Made by a program: the position numbers and the translations under genes
In this document: positions 1 through 10,870 of the stretch, one piece after another
Numbering within the stretch: position 1 is the stretch's first letter
How the letters are laid out: the number at the start of each line of letters is the position of its first letter
The notes under the pieces: generated by a model
What the model was told of the DNA's origin: nothing
The model's input: the letters and a program-made list of their open reading frames with translations, nothing else
Databases searched by the model: none
Source of the DNA: Lumbricus terrestris
Lineage: Eukaryota > Annelida > Clitellata > Crassiclitellata > Lumbricidae
Assembly (NCBI GenBank): GCA_949752735.1
Contig: OX457053.1
Span: forward strand, 4,710,735 to 4,774,734
Length of the DNA: 64,000 nt
Direction of reading: 5' to 3'

Positions 1-774
1 GAAATTTATTCCAAATATTGTTTACTGTGACTGCCATCTTGCATGTATAAGAGATGCCCAACCTAACGGTTGACATTTTCATTTGATTTTCTCTTGAACA
101 TCTTTTTCACATCTAATCAGGATTTGGCAAACAACCATCATACCATGTTGGCTATTTTGTTACTACTGTTATTATTATTATTAAATGAATTTGTAACACA
201 TGCAAATCACACCGAAACGTGAATCAGAGGTGTGGAAATTGTTTAGTAAAATTTTAGATTTTGAAGAATTTCTTTCATCATTAAGCTGTAATTTGTGCTG
301 AAGACGTCCTTTTTGGCTTTGACACGGGTGGTAAAGCATGCTCACAACTTCTACTAATGTATTGTGCTTTTCACTGAACATCATTTGGAGTCAGATAGTT
401 TGTTTGTAAATGACTTCACTGCGACATCATGTTTAGCATGGGGCCATCTAATCTAAGCTTTAAGAAATCATTTGCCATGACATGTCTAGTTTAAAATCGA
501 TCTGAATTTAAATTATGCATTTTGCCAGTTGTTTAAATTATAGTAAAGTTTTTTTGGTAGGATTTGCAAAGATGTTATTAATCTTGTTTACAGATTTGCC
601 AGTAATGAACACAGCACTACTTCAATGTTGTAATAAAAAATTTGAATTTCATGATTTAGTTGTGGAGTCGAATATCTTATTTGCTTTTTACACTTGGGTT
701 GAATTTGGTCTGAGTCAATTAAATTGCTGCATTTACGGTTGGACAATAATTGAAATGACTTTTCAGTTTTAATT
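1..774. other. AT-rich non-coding stretch
   Basis: Short reading frames only, none with recognisable similarity or splice context. A short TTA run sits near 170-183. I see no gene or repeat here. Confidence 0.5.
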
Positions 775-1130
775 GAAATTGATGGTAAAAATTGAAATAA
801 CTTGTAATTTCTACTTCAATTAAATTTTTCCATGTATTTTGTAAATTGAAAGAGCTTGAGATTACGTAATTTGTAATTCAATTACATTTTTGCATGTATT
901 TTGTAGATTGAAATAACTTAAAATCACATGATTTCAATAAAATGTTTCCATGTATTTTGTAAATTGAAATAACTTTAAAATCACATAATTTGTAATTTAA
1001 AGGCATTTTCTCGTGTATTCTGTAGATTGAAATAACTCTAGATCACATAATTTGTAATTCAATGAAACTTGTCCATGTATTTTGTAATTTTACATTATCT
1101 TTCATGCCACAAGGTAATTTGTAATTGAAT
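775..1130. repeat. About 61-bp tandem repeat, five degenerate copies
   Basis: The phrase 'catgtattttgtaaattgaa' and close variants recur near 831, 891, 951, 1012 and 1073, a spacing of 60-61 bp. Each unit also carries 'cacataatttgtaatt'-like sequence. It is AT-rich and non-coding. Confidence 0.8.
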
Positions 1131-1799
1131 TTTTGGAGAAATTTGCCCATCACTGGTCTGTGTTTGGACAGGCGTCAATACGTGCTTTCTTTGATACTTT
1201 TTTAAAAACAAAACTACTAAAAGGAACCAATGTAGCTTGTGGCATGATGCTTGGAGTCTTGCATGACTTCTTGTAACCTATTGGTTCTGTTCCATTGACT
1301 GGAATGGGAGTCAGAGCTGTAGCTACAGTGTGATCTCCATGTATCACTGAACATAGACAAGTTGTCAGTGTTCACTTCCTTTACTGACTGTGAGGCTTCA
1401 GCTCATTAGGTGAATTCACATTATGCTTCTATTGCCATAGAAAGTCCTTGAAAGACTTGATCTAAACATCCAATGCAGAACTGTTCAGTGTAACATAAAT
1501 TTTTTTAGTACTGTAACGTAAGTGATTGATTACCGACGGGCCGGGCCATTATATGTTAGGACCTACAAGTTTAATCTTTCTTTGCCTGCTTACGTCTTTA
1601 CTACAAGTGTATATCTAACGCATTTAATAATGTGATTTTTGTGGGTTTCTAGGACATATACTACAATCATTTTTCAGTGTTTTCCAAATTAATAGAAATT
1701 TTTCGCAACTGATCAGTTTCTTTTTGTTGCTTCACCATGCTATAGTGAAGTATAGGTTTGTAAAGTTTGAGAAATTTTTTGAGATGACAGATAAAAATC

Positions 1800-3730
1800 T
1801 TACCACCGCAGTGTTGACATTTTACTAATTTTCGCAAACTGGTCGGTGTTTTGCCAGTTTAGGTGATTTTTAGAGCACCGCCAAAAAATCGCGAGTAGTG
1901 GGGTTGGATACCTAATAGGAAACTCTTCTTGAGGATCAGCTCAGCTATTTTCTGTCCTCGCAAAATCTACCGACATGTATACCCTCATGGGCGGAGTTTA
2001 TCAGGGTCTAGAAGGGGGGATAAAGCCCCCCCCAAGAAGCCCCGTAGTCATGTTTTTACCGTGTAAAAGGTCTACTTTTTCGGGCTCAGCCCCCCCTCCA
2101 AAGGGCTTCCAACTGATGACTAAAAAAAGTCATCAACTTTTCGGCCGGGAAATACACAGTAAGAGATTTGAACTTGACGACTAAAAAAAAGGTCATCAAC
2201 TTTTTCCGGCCGAAGCGAAAAAAATACAATTTTCGGCGCCGTGCCTTCTGGACCAAGTTTTTAGCCCCTCCAAAAAGAAACCAAACTCCGCCCATGTGTA
2301 GCCTAAGCGAAAATGCTCAATGCGGCGCCATTGCAATGCATTTCAAAGTCAAGGAAGCTGCATGGTCCGTGTTTGGCCAGGTTAGGCGTTTTTTGCAGTG
2401 CCGCCAGAAAATCGAAAGTAGGACTAGACACCTAGGCCTAGTAGGAAACTTTATTCGAGGAGCTGCGCTGATCAGATATTTTCTGGCCGTAGCTTACGCA
2501 GTCGGCCGAATTTGTCATCGAGAATGCTGCAATGCGCCACGATTCCAATTGCATTTTTTTAGTAAAGCAAACTGCTATAGGTGTTTGTGTAATTTTTCTC
2601 GAGCGCCGCCAGAACATTGCAAATTGGTGGGACTGGATAGGGACTTGAAGCAGGGCAGATATATATTTATACAGAGATTTTCGAAGGGGGCCAAAATTTT
2701 GGTGATCTTTGTCAGAAAAAATCTGATGGCCTTTTTTAGTCGTTTGGTCAAAATGTCTGGAAAATATGCCAGTTTTCCCTGTCAAAATAACTGATGACCT
2801 TTTTTAGTCATCAGTCATCGCAAGCAATATTATAATATAGCCTACTATGCCCTGAAACCAAATGGGGGGGGGGGGGCACGTCCCAAGCACTTTTTAAAAT
2901 GGGGGCCATGCATGGCTGGATTGCCGCCCTGGATCCGCCTCTGACTTGAAGAGCAACATATGTACTGCAGAATGCAGATAATAATTTTTATTATTATATT
3001 CTGGTCGCACAAAGTCTGCCGAAATACGCCTAGACTATAATTTCACATCGAGAATGCAGCAGTTCGCCACGATTCCAATGCATTTTAAAATTTAGGTGTT
3101 TTAATTTTTTTTAAATCTGTAAGGTGTTTGGGTGATTTCTCGAGCGCCGCCAGAAAATCGCAAGTAGTGGGGCTAGATAGGCCTAGCTTACATAATAGGA
3201 AACTCTTTTTGAGGAGTTATTCAGAGCTGAAAGTGAGCCGGGTCTTATTCATTTGTTGGCGCTTGGATAAACACTGGTATTTATAGCACCCTTTGGCCAA
3301 AAGAGACCCGGCAATTTTTTCAAACCACTTTCAGCCCTGGAGTTACTCAGATATTTTTGGCAGCGTAGCCTAAAGTCTGCCGACATAAATTATTAATTGA
3401 GAATATTAATGCTGGAATTCGGCACGTACGATTCCAATGCATTTAAAAGAGAAGCAATTAAATTGGTCGGTGTTTGGCCAGTTTAGGTAATTTTTAGAGC
3501 GCCACCATAAAATCGAAAGTGGTTATAGGCCTAAGCTGGATAAATTGTAGGAAACCGTTCTTCAAGAGCTACTCAGATATTAATTTTTCTGGCACCGCTG
3601 TCTGCCGAAAGAGTCACCGTACGTGGGCTGCAGGATAATAAACGAAAGAGTCATCGTAGGCCTACGTGCACATGTAGACCTATGCTGCAATGCAGTACGA
3701 TTCCAATGCATTTCAAAATAGGCCTACGCT
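1800..3730. repeat. Long-period degenerate repeat
   Basis: Two linked phrases recur in diverged form: 'gccgccagaaaatcgcaagt' (near 1885, 2403, 2615, 3147, 3500) followed by 'aggaaactctt...gag', and 'acgattccaatgcattt' (near 2540, 3070, 3430, 3700). The order is conserved, so this is a family of several-hundred-base units, locally duplicated and decayed. A run of 13 G lies at 2863-2875. A 208-codon open frame on the plus strand across 2168-2794 lies inside the repeat and is not taken as a gene. Confidence 0.6.
1986..2296. mobile_element. MITE-like element with 14-bp inverted ends
   Basis: The ends are perfect inverted repeats: CATGGGCGGAGTTT at 1986-1999 and its complement at 283-296 of the same kilobase (2283-2296). 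The 311-bp interior contains runs of G and C and two copies of a 'gtcatcaactttt' phrase, with no coding capacity. I could not define a target duplication, so the class is uncertain. Confidence 0.5.
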
Positions 3731-3739
3731 CTTATAATT

Positions 3740-4190
3740 AACTAGACCAGATAGGGATAGGTTAGAATAAATTTAAGTAGACGAGACAAGCTAGACTAAA
3801 CTAAATTGGAACAGATTAGAAAATATTATACCAATCTATAGACTATAATTATAGGTACGGTATACACAAATTAGAATCGAACAATGATTACGTAGACTAT
3901 TAGGCCTATTATAGGTCTTTGCTTATAGGCCTAAGCGCTGTTAGGCTACATAACAGTAGGCCTAGAAGTTTTGAGTTTGCAATAAAGATTCAATTCCGCC
4001 CGTTTAATTCATAGAAATATGAGGTGAGTCAGGGACTCAGGGCTATATAAAATCGAGTATATTTATATAATATATGTGACATAATTAACTACAAAAAAAT
4101 GTTGCAAATGCACAATCATGGACATTCTTGATTTCTTCGCAGAATCCTTGATCTCTTCGGTAGCGATCACTTCGGTAGCGATGGCTGATA
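3740..4190. other. AT-rich DNA with TAGGCCTA palindromes
   Basis: No gene is seen. Copies of TAGGCCTA or AGGCCTA lie near 3900, 3926 and 3957. The stretch ends just upstream of the candidate promoter at 4193. Confidence 0.4.
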
Positions 4191-4192
4191 AC

Positions 4193-4228
4193 TATAAATA
4201 GATCAGCGTTTTGGAACTGCGCATGCGT
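4193..4228 (+). promoter_or_regulatory. Candidate core promoter: TATA box plus NRF1-like site
   Basis: TATAAATA lies at 4193-4200. About 18 bp downstream, TGCGCATGCGT (4218-4228) is close to the palindromic NRF1 site, and an E-box-like CACATGAC follows at 4236. A transcription start near 4222-4232 would suit the TATA spacing. This is the best promoter candidate on the plus strand upstream of the TNRC6 exons. The assignment is inference from motifs only. Confidence 0.4.
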
Positions 4229-4238
4229 CGATGGTCAC

Positions 4239-4454
4239 ATGACAAGAGCGTCGAAGGAGCCAAGATGTCCGTTGTTTTCGTTTCCATTTAATTCGGCATT
4301 AAAACTCGAATTCTTTCAATCGGGGCTGCTTCACGCCGACGCTACCGTATTACCTCATCCAGGCGCGAATCGAATCTTGCAGTTAGCCAACATTCCCACT
4401 GTTGCAGCGCTGGCCAGGACGAAGAGGAATCTGCAAGCAGCTCGCTACTTCGAG
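4239..4454 (+). other. Candidate first exon of the TNRC6-like gene
   Basis: An open frame of 72 codons starts with ATG at 4239 and runs in phase 0 to a plausible donor, cgag|GTATCA, at 4454/4455. The composition is more GC-rich than the flanks and it sits just after the candidate promoter. If spliced to a possible acceptor at 9136/9137 (ttctaag|GACCGG) it would remain in frame and add an N-terminal extension. The peptide resembles nothing I know in GW182 proteins, so a 5' untranslated exon is equally likely. Confidence 0.35.
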
Positions 4455-5009
4455 GTATCAATTTGGACAACGGACACGGAGGAAAAACTTGTATAGCGTC
4501 TTAACTTGTGTAAAAAAATTTCGTATTTGAGAAAGTTGCGTCTGGTTTAAAAAAGCAGAACGAGGATTATATGGATCTAAGTTATGTATGTGGTGGATGG
4601 TGATATGCGAATTGTGGGGACGTTGTAATATTAGCATTGGAGCACTTGGCTGTTTATGTAGGGCCTTTCCTTAAGCGATCGATAGCGCTATTAAATTTTA
4701 TTGTTTAATTTCGGTTATTTTTGTAAGTTTTGCTGTAAAATTGGATAGTTGTTCATCTGATGATTTATCTGTTCATCTAATCATTTGCGTAGCTTGTTTA
4801 ATAGTAGTTCATTGTTGGTCTGAATATCTGTTTACGATACATGTATGCGTCTGGAACAGTGTGCCATTCGGCATCCAATTCTACCAACAGTTCGTAATTC
4901 AGAAAATTCAAGGATCCAGATATTTTCCTTTAATTGCATCCACATGACTAAGCAAGTTTGTAAGTCTCCAGACTTTTTTAGGAACATGAGCCTAAAATAC
5001 ATCCAGGCG

Positions 5010-5225
5010 TGTTCGTGTTGGCTGTTGGGGTGGTAGTGCAGGAGGAGGTGGTGGAGGAGAAGGCAAATATGGTGGTGAATGAAGAGAGAAAGGAGGTGGT
5101 GGACAAGGGTCGTTGGTTAGGGAGTAGGAGGAGGAAGTCATTTAGGCAGAGGAGTGTACATGGTGGTGGAAGAGGAGTAGTAAGTGGAGGAGGAGGTAGT
5201 TGTGGTTGAGGACAAGGAGGAGGTG
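5010..5225 (+). repeat. Purine-rich GGA/GGT low-complexity tract
   Basis: Repeated gga, ggt and gtggtgg triplets form a G-rich plus strand of about 200 bp. Its open frames are composition artefacts. It lies in the presumed first intron of TNRC6. Confidence 0.6.
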
Positions 5226-5580
5226 ATCGTTATTGTGGGTGTATATAACTTTCCATCATAACATTTTAAGTCTTAACGTAATATTTTGTTTTTAGCTCCC
5301 ATCTGAAAATGACACTAAACCAAATGTAGATGTGTCCATTTTTTAAAATATGGCAATGGGTTTGACTCATGTTAAATTTGTGCTGCAGGTTTAAGTGAAT
5401 TTTGTTTCTTATTCACGTTTTGACTTAGCTACTGACCTTGGTTGGTTAGAAAAGTAATCATTGTAAACTGTAAAGAAAATTGAGATAATCAGTAGCATAG
5501 AGGTCAACAAGCCACCCTTTCTACCAAAAAACCAGCAGACGTTTGATGATTTAAGGTGCTAATAATACACATGAGTTTTT

Positions 5581-5833
5581 GTGGGGTGCAGTGGTGTAGT
5601 GGTTGGTTCAGTGCCTTGCAGCCGGAGGTTATATCGCCCCTTCATACTCCATACTCAGAGGCGCTCCCGACTACAGAGCGGACACTGCTTCGGAATTTCA
5701 CACCGAGGCGCTGAGCCATTGCGAGCGAAGGACTTGCTCAAGGTCCCTACGTGTGGACTTGAGGCGGATTCGAACCTGCAACCCTTCGGCTGCAAGGCGA
5801 CAAACATACCGACTACACTACCGCGCCCCACAG
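5581..5833 (-). mobile_element. tRNA-derived SINE with a second inverted head
   Basis: Read on the minus strand from 5833, the copy has a tRNA-like head with a B-box (GGTTCGAATCC near 5770), the body 'gaccttgagcaagtcctt' and 'gcagtgtccgctctg', then 'gggagcgcctctgag'. Unlike the other copies it ends, at 5581-5630, in a second tRNA-like head facing the other way (gtggggtgcagtggtgtagt on the plus strand). The element is therefore bounded by inverted SINE heads. Confidence 0.75.
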
Positions 5834-6459
5834 TTATTATGTCCACATTAACCTATTTATAAATTTGTATTATCCTGTCATCGTCCAATGACATTTGATT
5901 GTGTTATGATTTAATTCTGTTCAAAAGTAAACATTAAACCATAACAGTTAAAAAAAATTAGCAATCAAGGATGATGTTTAACAAGATTAAATATTAGCCT
6001 ATAGTCTATGCTTTGTCACTGACTTTCGCTAATTAACTTTTGTGTGGGTGGATAGAGATACTTATTTTTTATATATGCAAAATATACGAGTTGCAACAGG
6101 TGGAAGGGGGTCGAAATACAATTTTTTTGCATGCGTTATATATGGATGGGTTCATTGATATTGTTTATTGCTGTCGACGTCCTGGTGGACCTTGCACTAG
6201 GATTAGACTGTGCACTAATTCTATTATTGTTGTTTCCACAGCAGTACTTAGTAGCTAGTGTCAGACTTCTGTGTCCCATTCATTCTGGTCTGGCAACTCG
6301 TAATTGCAGTACCAGCACCAAGGTACCATTGCCTCATTTCCGGTACTGCATTTCTGGGTATTGGTACTTCATCTTTGTGCCATACATATATGTATATAAC
6401 TATACATGTATATTTAATACTTGCATATATAAATAAATATACAAATATGTAAGTATATA

Positions 6460-6545
6460 CATTTTAAAGTGTTTTTTCTTTTGCCGTGGCTGAGCTGGGA
6501 GCGCTCCTGAGTTTCTTGAATGGGGCGCTATATAAGTCCATAGAA
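6460..6545 (+). mobile_element. LINE 3' end fragment (GSASE-type tail)
   Basis: The plus-strand frame reads FFCRG*AGSAPE, matching the C-terminal signature LKTxLFxRxWxGSASE seen in several fragments in this window, followed by the tail 'cttgaatggggcgctatataa'. The copy is strongly 5'-truncated and has one in-frame stop. Confidence 0.6.
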
Positions 6546-6770
6546 TGAATGATGTATATTATACACACATTTACGTATATATGTGTATAATATGTATATA
6601 TTTATATACGCACTTGAATGTGTGTATAAGAAACTACTTAAGACACATTTTTGAAAACATTCATGTTACTACCAGCAGGTATTACCGCATATATAACAGA
6701 TACATGTATGCACATATACAGTTTATTTTGTACTCCGATAATATAAATATAATTTATGACCAAGGTGCTT
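6545..6770. other. AT-rich TA/CA dinucleotide-rich stretch
   Basis: Degenerate tata/cata/gtgtat sequence with a 12-bp scale texture but no clear period. No gene is seen. Confidence 0.4.
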
Positions 6771-7019
6771 GCCTGCATGTGTCTTGATTTGGTCTGTTGA
6801 CAACTACAGAACGAGTCTCAGCCTATGACTAATCAACAGTGTTTGTTCAATGTTGTTAATAGCTCTGTTGAAATTATGTGTGACATACGAAAGCATTTGG
6901 CATGCGCCAGAGTATGACTAAGCTGTCTTAAAATGACAACAGGATGATGTATAGTTTCGTATTGTCTGCTCACAAAGAGCAAATAGTTCTCTTTGCTGTC
7001 TGAAATCTGTATGAATTAG

Positions 7020-7285
7020 ACAATAGATGACTAACTTTTAACCAGACAGTAAATGACTTTTAACCAGAAAGTAAGTGACAGATTTAACCAGACAGTAAAT
7101 GACTTTTAACCAGAGAGTAAGTGACCAACTTAACCGGACAGTAAGTGACAGATTTAGCCAGACAGTAAATGACTTTAAACCAGAAAGTAAATGACCAACT
7201 TAACCAGACAGTAAGTGACAGATTTAACCAGACAGTAAATTACCGACTTGATTAGACAACAAATTACTGAACCAGGCAGTAAATG
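7020..7285. repeat. Tandem array with core ccagacagtaaatgac
   Basis: About ten units of roughly 24-30 bp, each with 'aaccagacagtaaatgac' or a close variant such as 'agtaagtgac'. It lies in the leader intron of TNRC6. The core is the reverse complement of the core of the array at 7441-7775. Confidence 0.8.
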
Positions 7286-7440
7286 ACTGGCTTCAAGCCC
7301 TTGCTATAAGAAACTAACTGGTCCTGTTGCTTCCAACATAAAGAGGTTACGCTGTGCAACTCTTCTGGCTGATAACGCTGAAGTGTCTGATGGAAATTTG
7401 TTCAAGATCTAAGACGACAATTTATCATCCTGCCTGGAAT

Positions 7441-7775
7441 AATCAGTCATTTATTGTCTGGCTTAGGCAGTCATTTATTGTCTGGCTCAGGCAGTCATTT
7501 ATTGTCTGCCACAGGCAGTCATTTATTGTCTGACTCAGGCAGTCATTTATTGTATGGCTCAGGTGGGCATTTATTGTATGGCTCAGGCAGTCATTTATTG
7601 TATGGCTCAGGTGGGCATTTATTGTCTGACTCAGGCAGTCATTTATTGTATGGCTCAGGTGGGCATTTATTGTATGGCTCAGGCAAGTCATTTATTGTCT
7701 GGCTCAGGCAGTCATTTATTGTCTGGCTCAGGTGGTCATTTATTGTCCAGGTCAGTCCGTAATTTATTGTGTTGG
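7441..7775. repeat. 24-bp tandem array, about 14 units
   Basis: The unit is close to 'gtcatttattgtctggctca' plus 'ggca', with variants gtatggctca and ggtgggcatt. The unit length is a multiple of three, so long frames open on both strands as an artefact. There are no unique spacers, so this is a satellite and not a CRISPR array. Confidence 0.9.
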
Positions 7776-8209
7776 TCAGCTTCTCATTTATTTTTCTGTT
7801 ATCAAAATCAGATTTGAGGTTCATGCACCTAACCTTACTTTATCTGAGTTTGAGTGTGATGGGTGTATGTTATCAGCAGGGTTTCGGTGTATAATATTGA
7901 GAATTGGGTCAACGGGACAGTAGTGGTGTACTACAATGGCCATGTTAGTAATTTAATACGCTTATTTACAATATTTGTTGTTGAGCGCGTTAAAAAGGCC
8001 ATAGTTCTACATCCAATGGCTAGCTGAACCTGATATGGAAGTAGTAGTCTGTTGGAATAGCTTAATTAAGACGCATTTTCAGCTACATTAGGCTTTGAAT
8101 AGCCTAAGAGGCATTTTCAGCTCTCTTAAACCTGAGTAGCTTGATTGAGAAGTATTTCGAGTTATCTTAGGTCGAAGTGGCTTAATTAAGAAACATTTTC
8201 AGCTCTCTT

Positions 8210-8800
8210 AAGCTAACATTATAAGGGTTGGTTGTTTTTTATTTGCATAACAATAGGTGGGGTTTTGCTGTTGACATAACATTAGGTGGCATGTTTTTGT
8301 TGGCATATTACTACGGGAAATTGGATATTTTTCGTTCACATTACCCCTGGTGGAATACTTTTGCTTGCAAGACAATAGGTGAGATTTCGCTGTTGACATG
8401 AAGGGTGGGATGTTTTTGTTGACATAGCAATAGTTGGCATGTTTTTTTGTTGGCATAGCAATAAATGGAATGTTTTTAGTTGACATTATCAATGGTGGTA
8501 TGGTTTTGTTTGCAGAACAATAGGTGGAATTTTTACTGTTGATTCAATGGGATTTTTGTTGACATGTGAATAGATGGGATTTAAAAAAATAACAATGGTT
8601 TGGATGTTTTTTTGTTAACATAGCAATTGGCTGTTTTTTGTTAACATAACAATGGGTTGGATTTTTTTGTTTTTATTGCAATAGGTGGAATTTTACAGTA
8701 GACATAACAATTGGTGCGATCTTATCTGTGGAAAAGATGGGATGCGCTTTGTTGACATAAGTTGGATATTTTAGTCAACATTACAATGGGTGGAATGTAA
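8210..8800. repeat. Degenerate tandem repeat of about 30-45 bp
   Basis: The phrase 'gttgacataacaataggtgg' followed by 'atttttg' recurs at irregular spacing, with variants such as 'ttggcatagcaatagttggc' and 'gttaacataacaatgggttgg'. The minus-strand open frame at 8208-8492 is produced by this repetition. A short ATCA microsatellite follows at 8812-8845. Confidence 0.75.
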
Positions 8801-9202
8801 ATCAATCAATCAATTCGATCAATCAACCAATCAATCAATCACGTTATAATGTCTGTTGTTGATGTATAGCAATCGGTTTGATGTTTTCTGTGGTATGGCT
8901 CGGATGCTCGTGTTTTTTTGTTGGCATTCACGCTGTGAGTGTGTTTTTGTTGTTGTTGCTTTCAGGTTCGATTTGCTAGCGCAGTGCAGCTCTGTTGCAA
9001 TTTCGTTGTATTTCAGTCGTAACTGAGTCTCATGCTGTGATAGAACATAAACGAACAGTAGAGATCGAGGAAGAAGAAGAAGTCTTTCATCACCAGAGTG
9101 TTGTCACTGTCATTGTCGTCGTCATTGTGTTCTAAGGACCGGCCAGCATATTCCAGAGCATCTCTGGTGCCTCCTCCTCCTCATCCCAACGAAAACCCCA
9201 GA

Positions 9203-10870
9203 ATGGACAGCACGTGGGGAAACAATGGCATGACGTCGGTGAACTGCAGCGGCGGCGGAGTGTGGGGCAACACTGGTCCGTCCCTTTCCAGGGGCTCCAT
9301 CTGGAATGCCAACGGACCCGGAAAACGATCGTCCGGTGATTCCTGGTCGTCGCTCGAGGCGGACTCGAAACTGGACAACTCCGGATGGGGCGGCCTCACT
9401 TCGGATGGGTCGAGTTTCCGAGGAAGGAACGGCAGCCCGGGCAGCAACGTCGGGGCGTCGGTCGGTCCGGATAGCGATGTGGACCCGTGGGGACAGAGCT
9501 CGGGCCACGGCAGTTCAAGCAGCTGGGGTTCGGCCTCGACATCCGATAATAAGGACGCCTCGGGATGGGGCTCCCTTGATCCAAGTCCGGTGCCGAATGC
9601 GGGAACCGAGGGATGGGGATTCCGTCCCGGCGCGGGCGGCGGTGGTGGACCATCCGAGAACAGATCAAACGACTGGAAGCCGTCCGGGGATGTGAAGATG
9701 TCGATGAGTCTTGCGGAGAAGGACTCTGGCTCGAATTTCCTTCTGCCCGACGGGGATCTGGGGAGGAGCGGTGGTTCCGGGGAGCCGCTGAAGCGTGGCG
9801 GCGGCGGTGTTAGTGGTGGTGGCCAGTTGCAGTTCCAGTCGGAGATGTCATCGTTGTGGAGCGGCTGTGGTCCAGTCTCCTCCTCCGGTCCTAGTCACGG
9901 TCAAGATGCCGGAAGCAACAACGAGACGAATCCAACGGATGCGGCGCAGAAGTCACAGCAACAGCAGCAGCAGATGGAGGCAAGTGCGGCTGCTGCTGCT
10001 GTCAGCCGGGGCATGAGTCCAGCAGCGGGTGGTCAGGAGATGGTCGTGGAGCTGCCTCTGACGCGAGACGAGATCATTCGACGTGCGGTGAACAGCAACG
10101 AGGGTTGGGGCAAGACCCCGATTCGCCAGGACACCGCGTGGAACATCGATGACGAACCGAAGAAACCGTTCCCGATCGTCGTCAAACCGGACGACATATC
10201 AGCCGCGGATCGGAATCGACCGACGACGGCCAGGGATCGATCCGGGTCGGCGTCGTGGATCCAGCCGGCGGAGCTGTCCGCCGAGAAGGCTCGCGCGGGA
10301 AGCGCCGCGTGGAGTGGCGCCGTCGCCGAGTCCAGTCCCGACCTTGGGATGATCTTGAAGGAGATGAGGGGCGACCTGATAGGAGGAGCGGAGCTCGGAG
10401 GAAAGGCGGGGCTTCTTCCGCCGGACAAGCTCCCCGAGACCGGTTGGCCGGTGAGACCGGTTGCGAAGGACGCGGACTGGGGTTCCAATCTGACGTTGAC
10501 GGACGGATCGTCGTCGTGGGATGGCGGAAAGAAGGATGTTTCGTGGGATGCGTCGGAAGGCGGCAGCGGTGGGATGAGTAAGGTCGGTAGTGGGCAGACC
10601 CTGACAAGGAGCGCCTCGGCGAGCACATGGTCGAGCGACGAAGGGGACAGCCGTGGTTGGCCGAAAGGTGATTCGAAAGGACCAATGGCGGAGAAGAGCC
10701 TGGGTGGCTGGTCCAACGAACAAACGGATGCGCAGAACTGGAAGCCGGGATACAAATCATCGACGTCTGTTCCTCCTCCCACCGAGAGCCTGTTCAACGT
10801 GCCACCGCCGCAGTTCGGAGGCGACGGATTTGGTGGATTGGTCGGTCCTTGGGGTAACGCTGTGAAGCAG
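9203..10870 (+). CDS. TNRC6: TNRC6 exon: GW-repeat region and AGO hook
   Basis: 556 codons ending in phase 0 at the donor cag|GTGAGT. The transcribed exon may start at 8966 (acceptor gctttcag|GTTCGA) with a 5' leader. Contains WGNNG, GWGG, PWGQ, GWGS, GWGF and similar Trp motifs, a poly-Gln stretch near residue 255, and the Argonaute-binding GWGKTPIRQDTAW encoded at 10103-10141, which parallels the vertebrate GWGQTPVKQ hook. The GC content is much higher than in the introns. Confidence 0.93.

Noticed and set aside
2168..2794. 208-codon plus-strand open frame
   Set aside because: Lies in a degenerate repeat block and MITE, with no recognisable similarity, and the minus strand is equally open.
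7441..7775. Regular short repeats resembling a CRISPR array
   Set aside because: Units are contiguous with no unique spacers, in a eukaryotic intron; it is a satellite.
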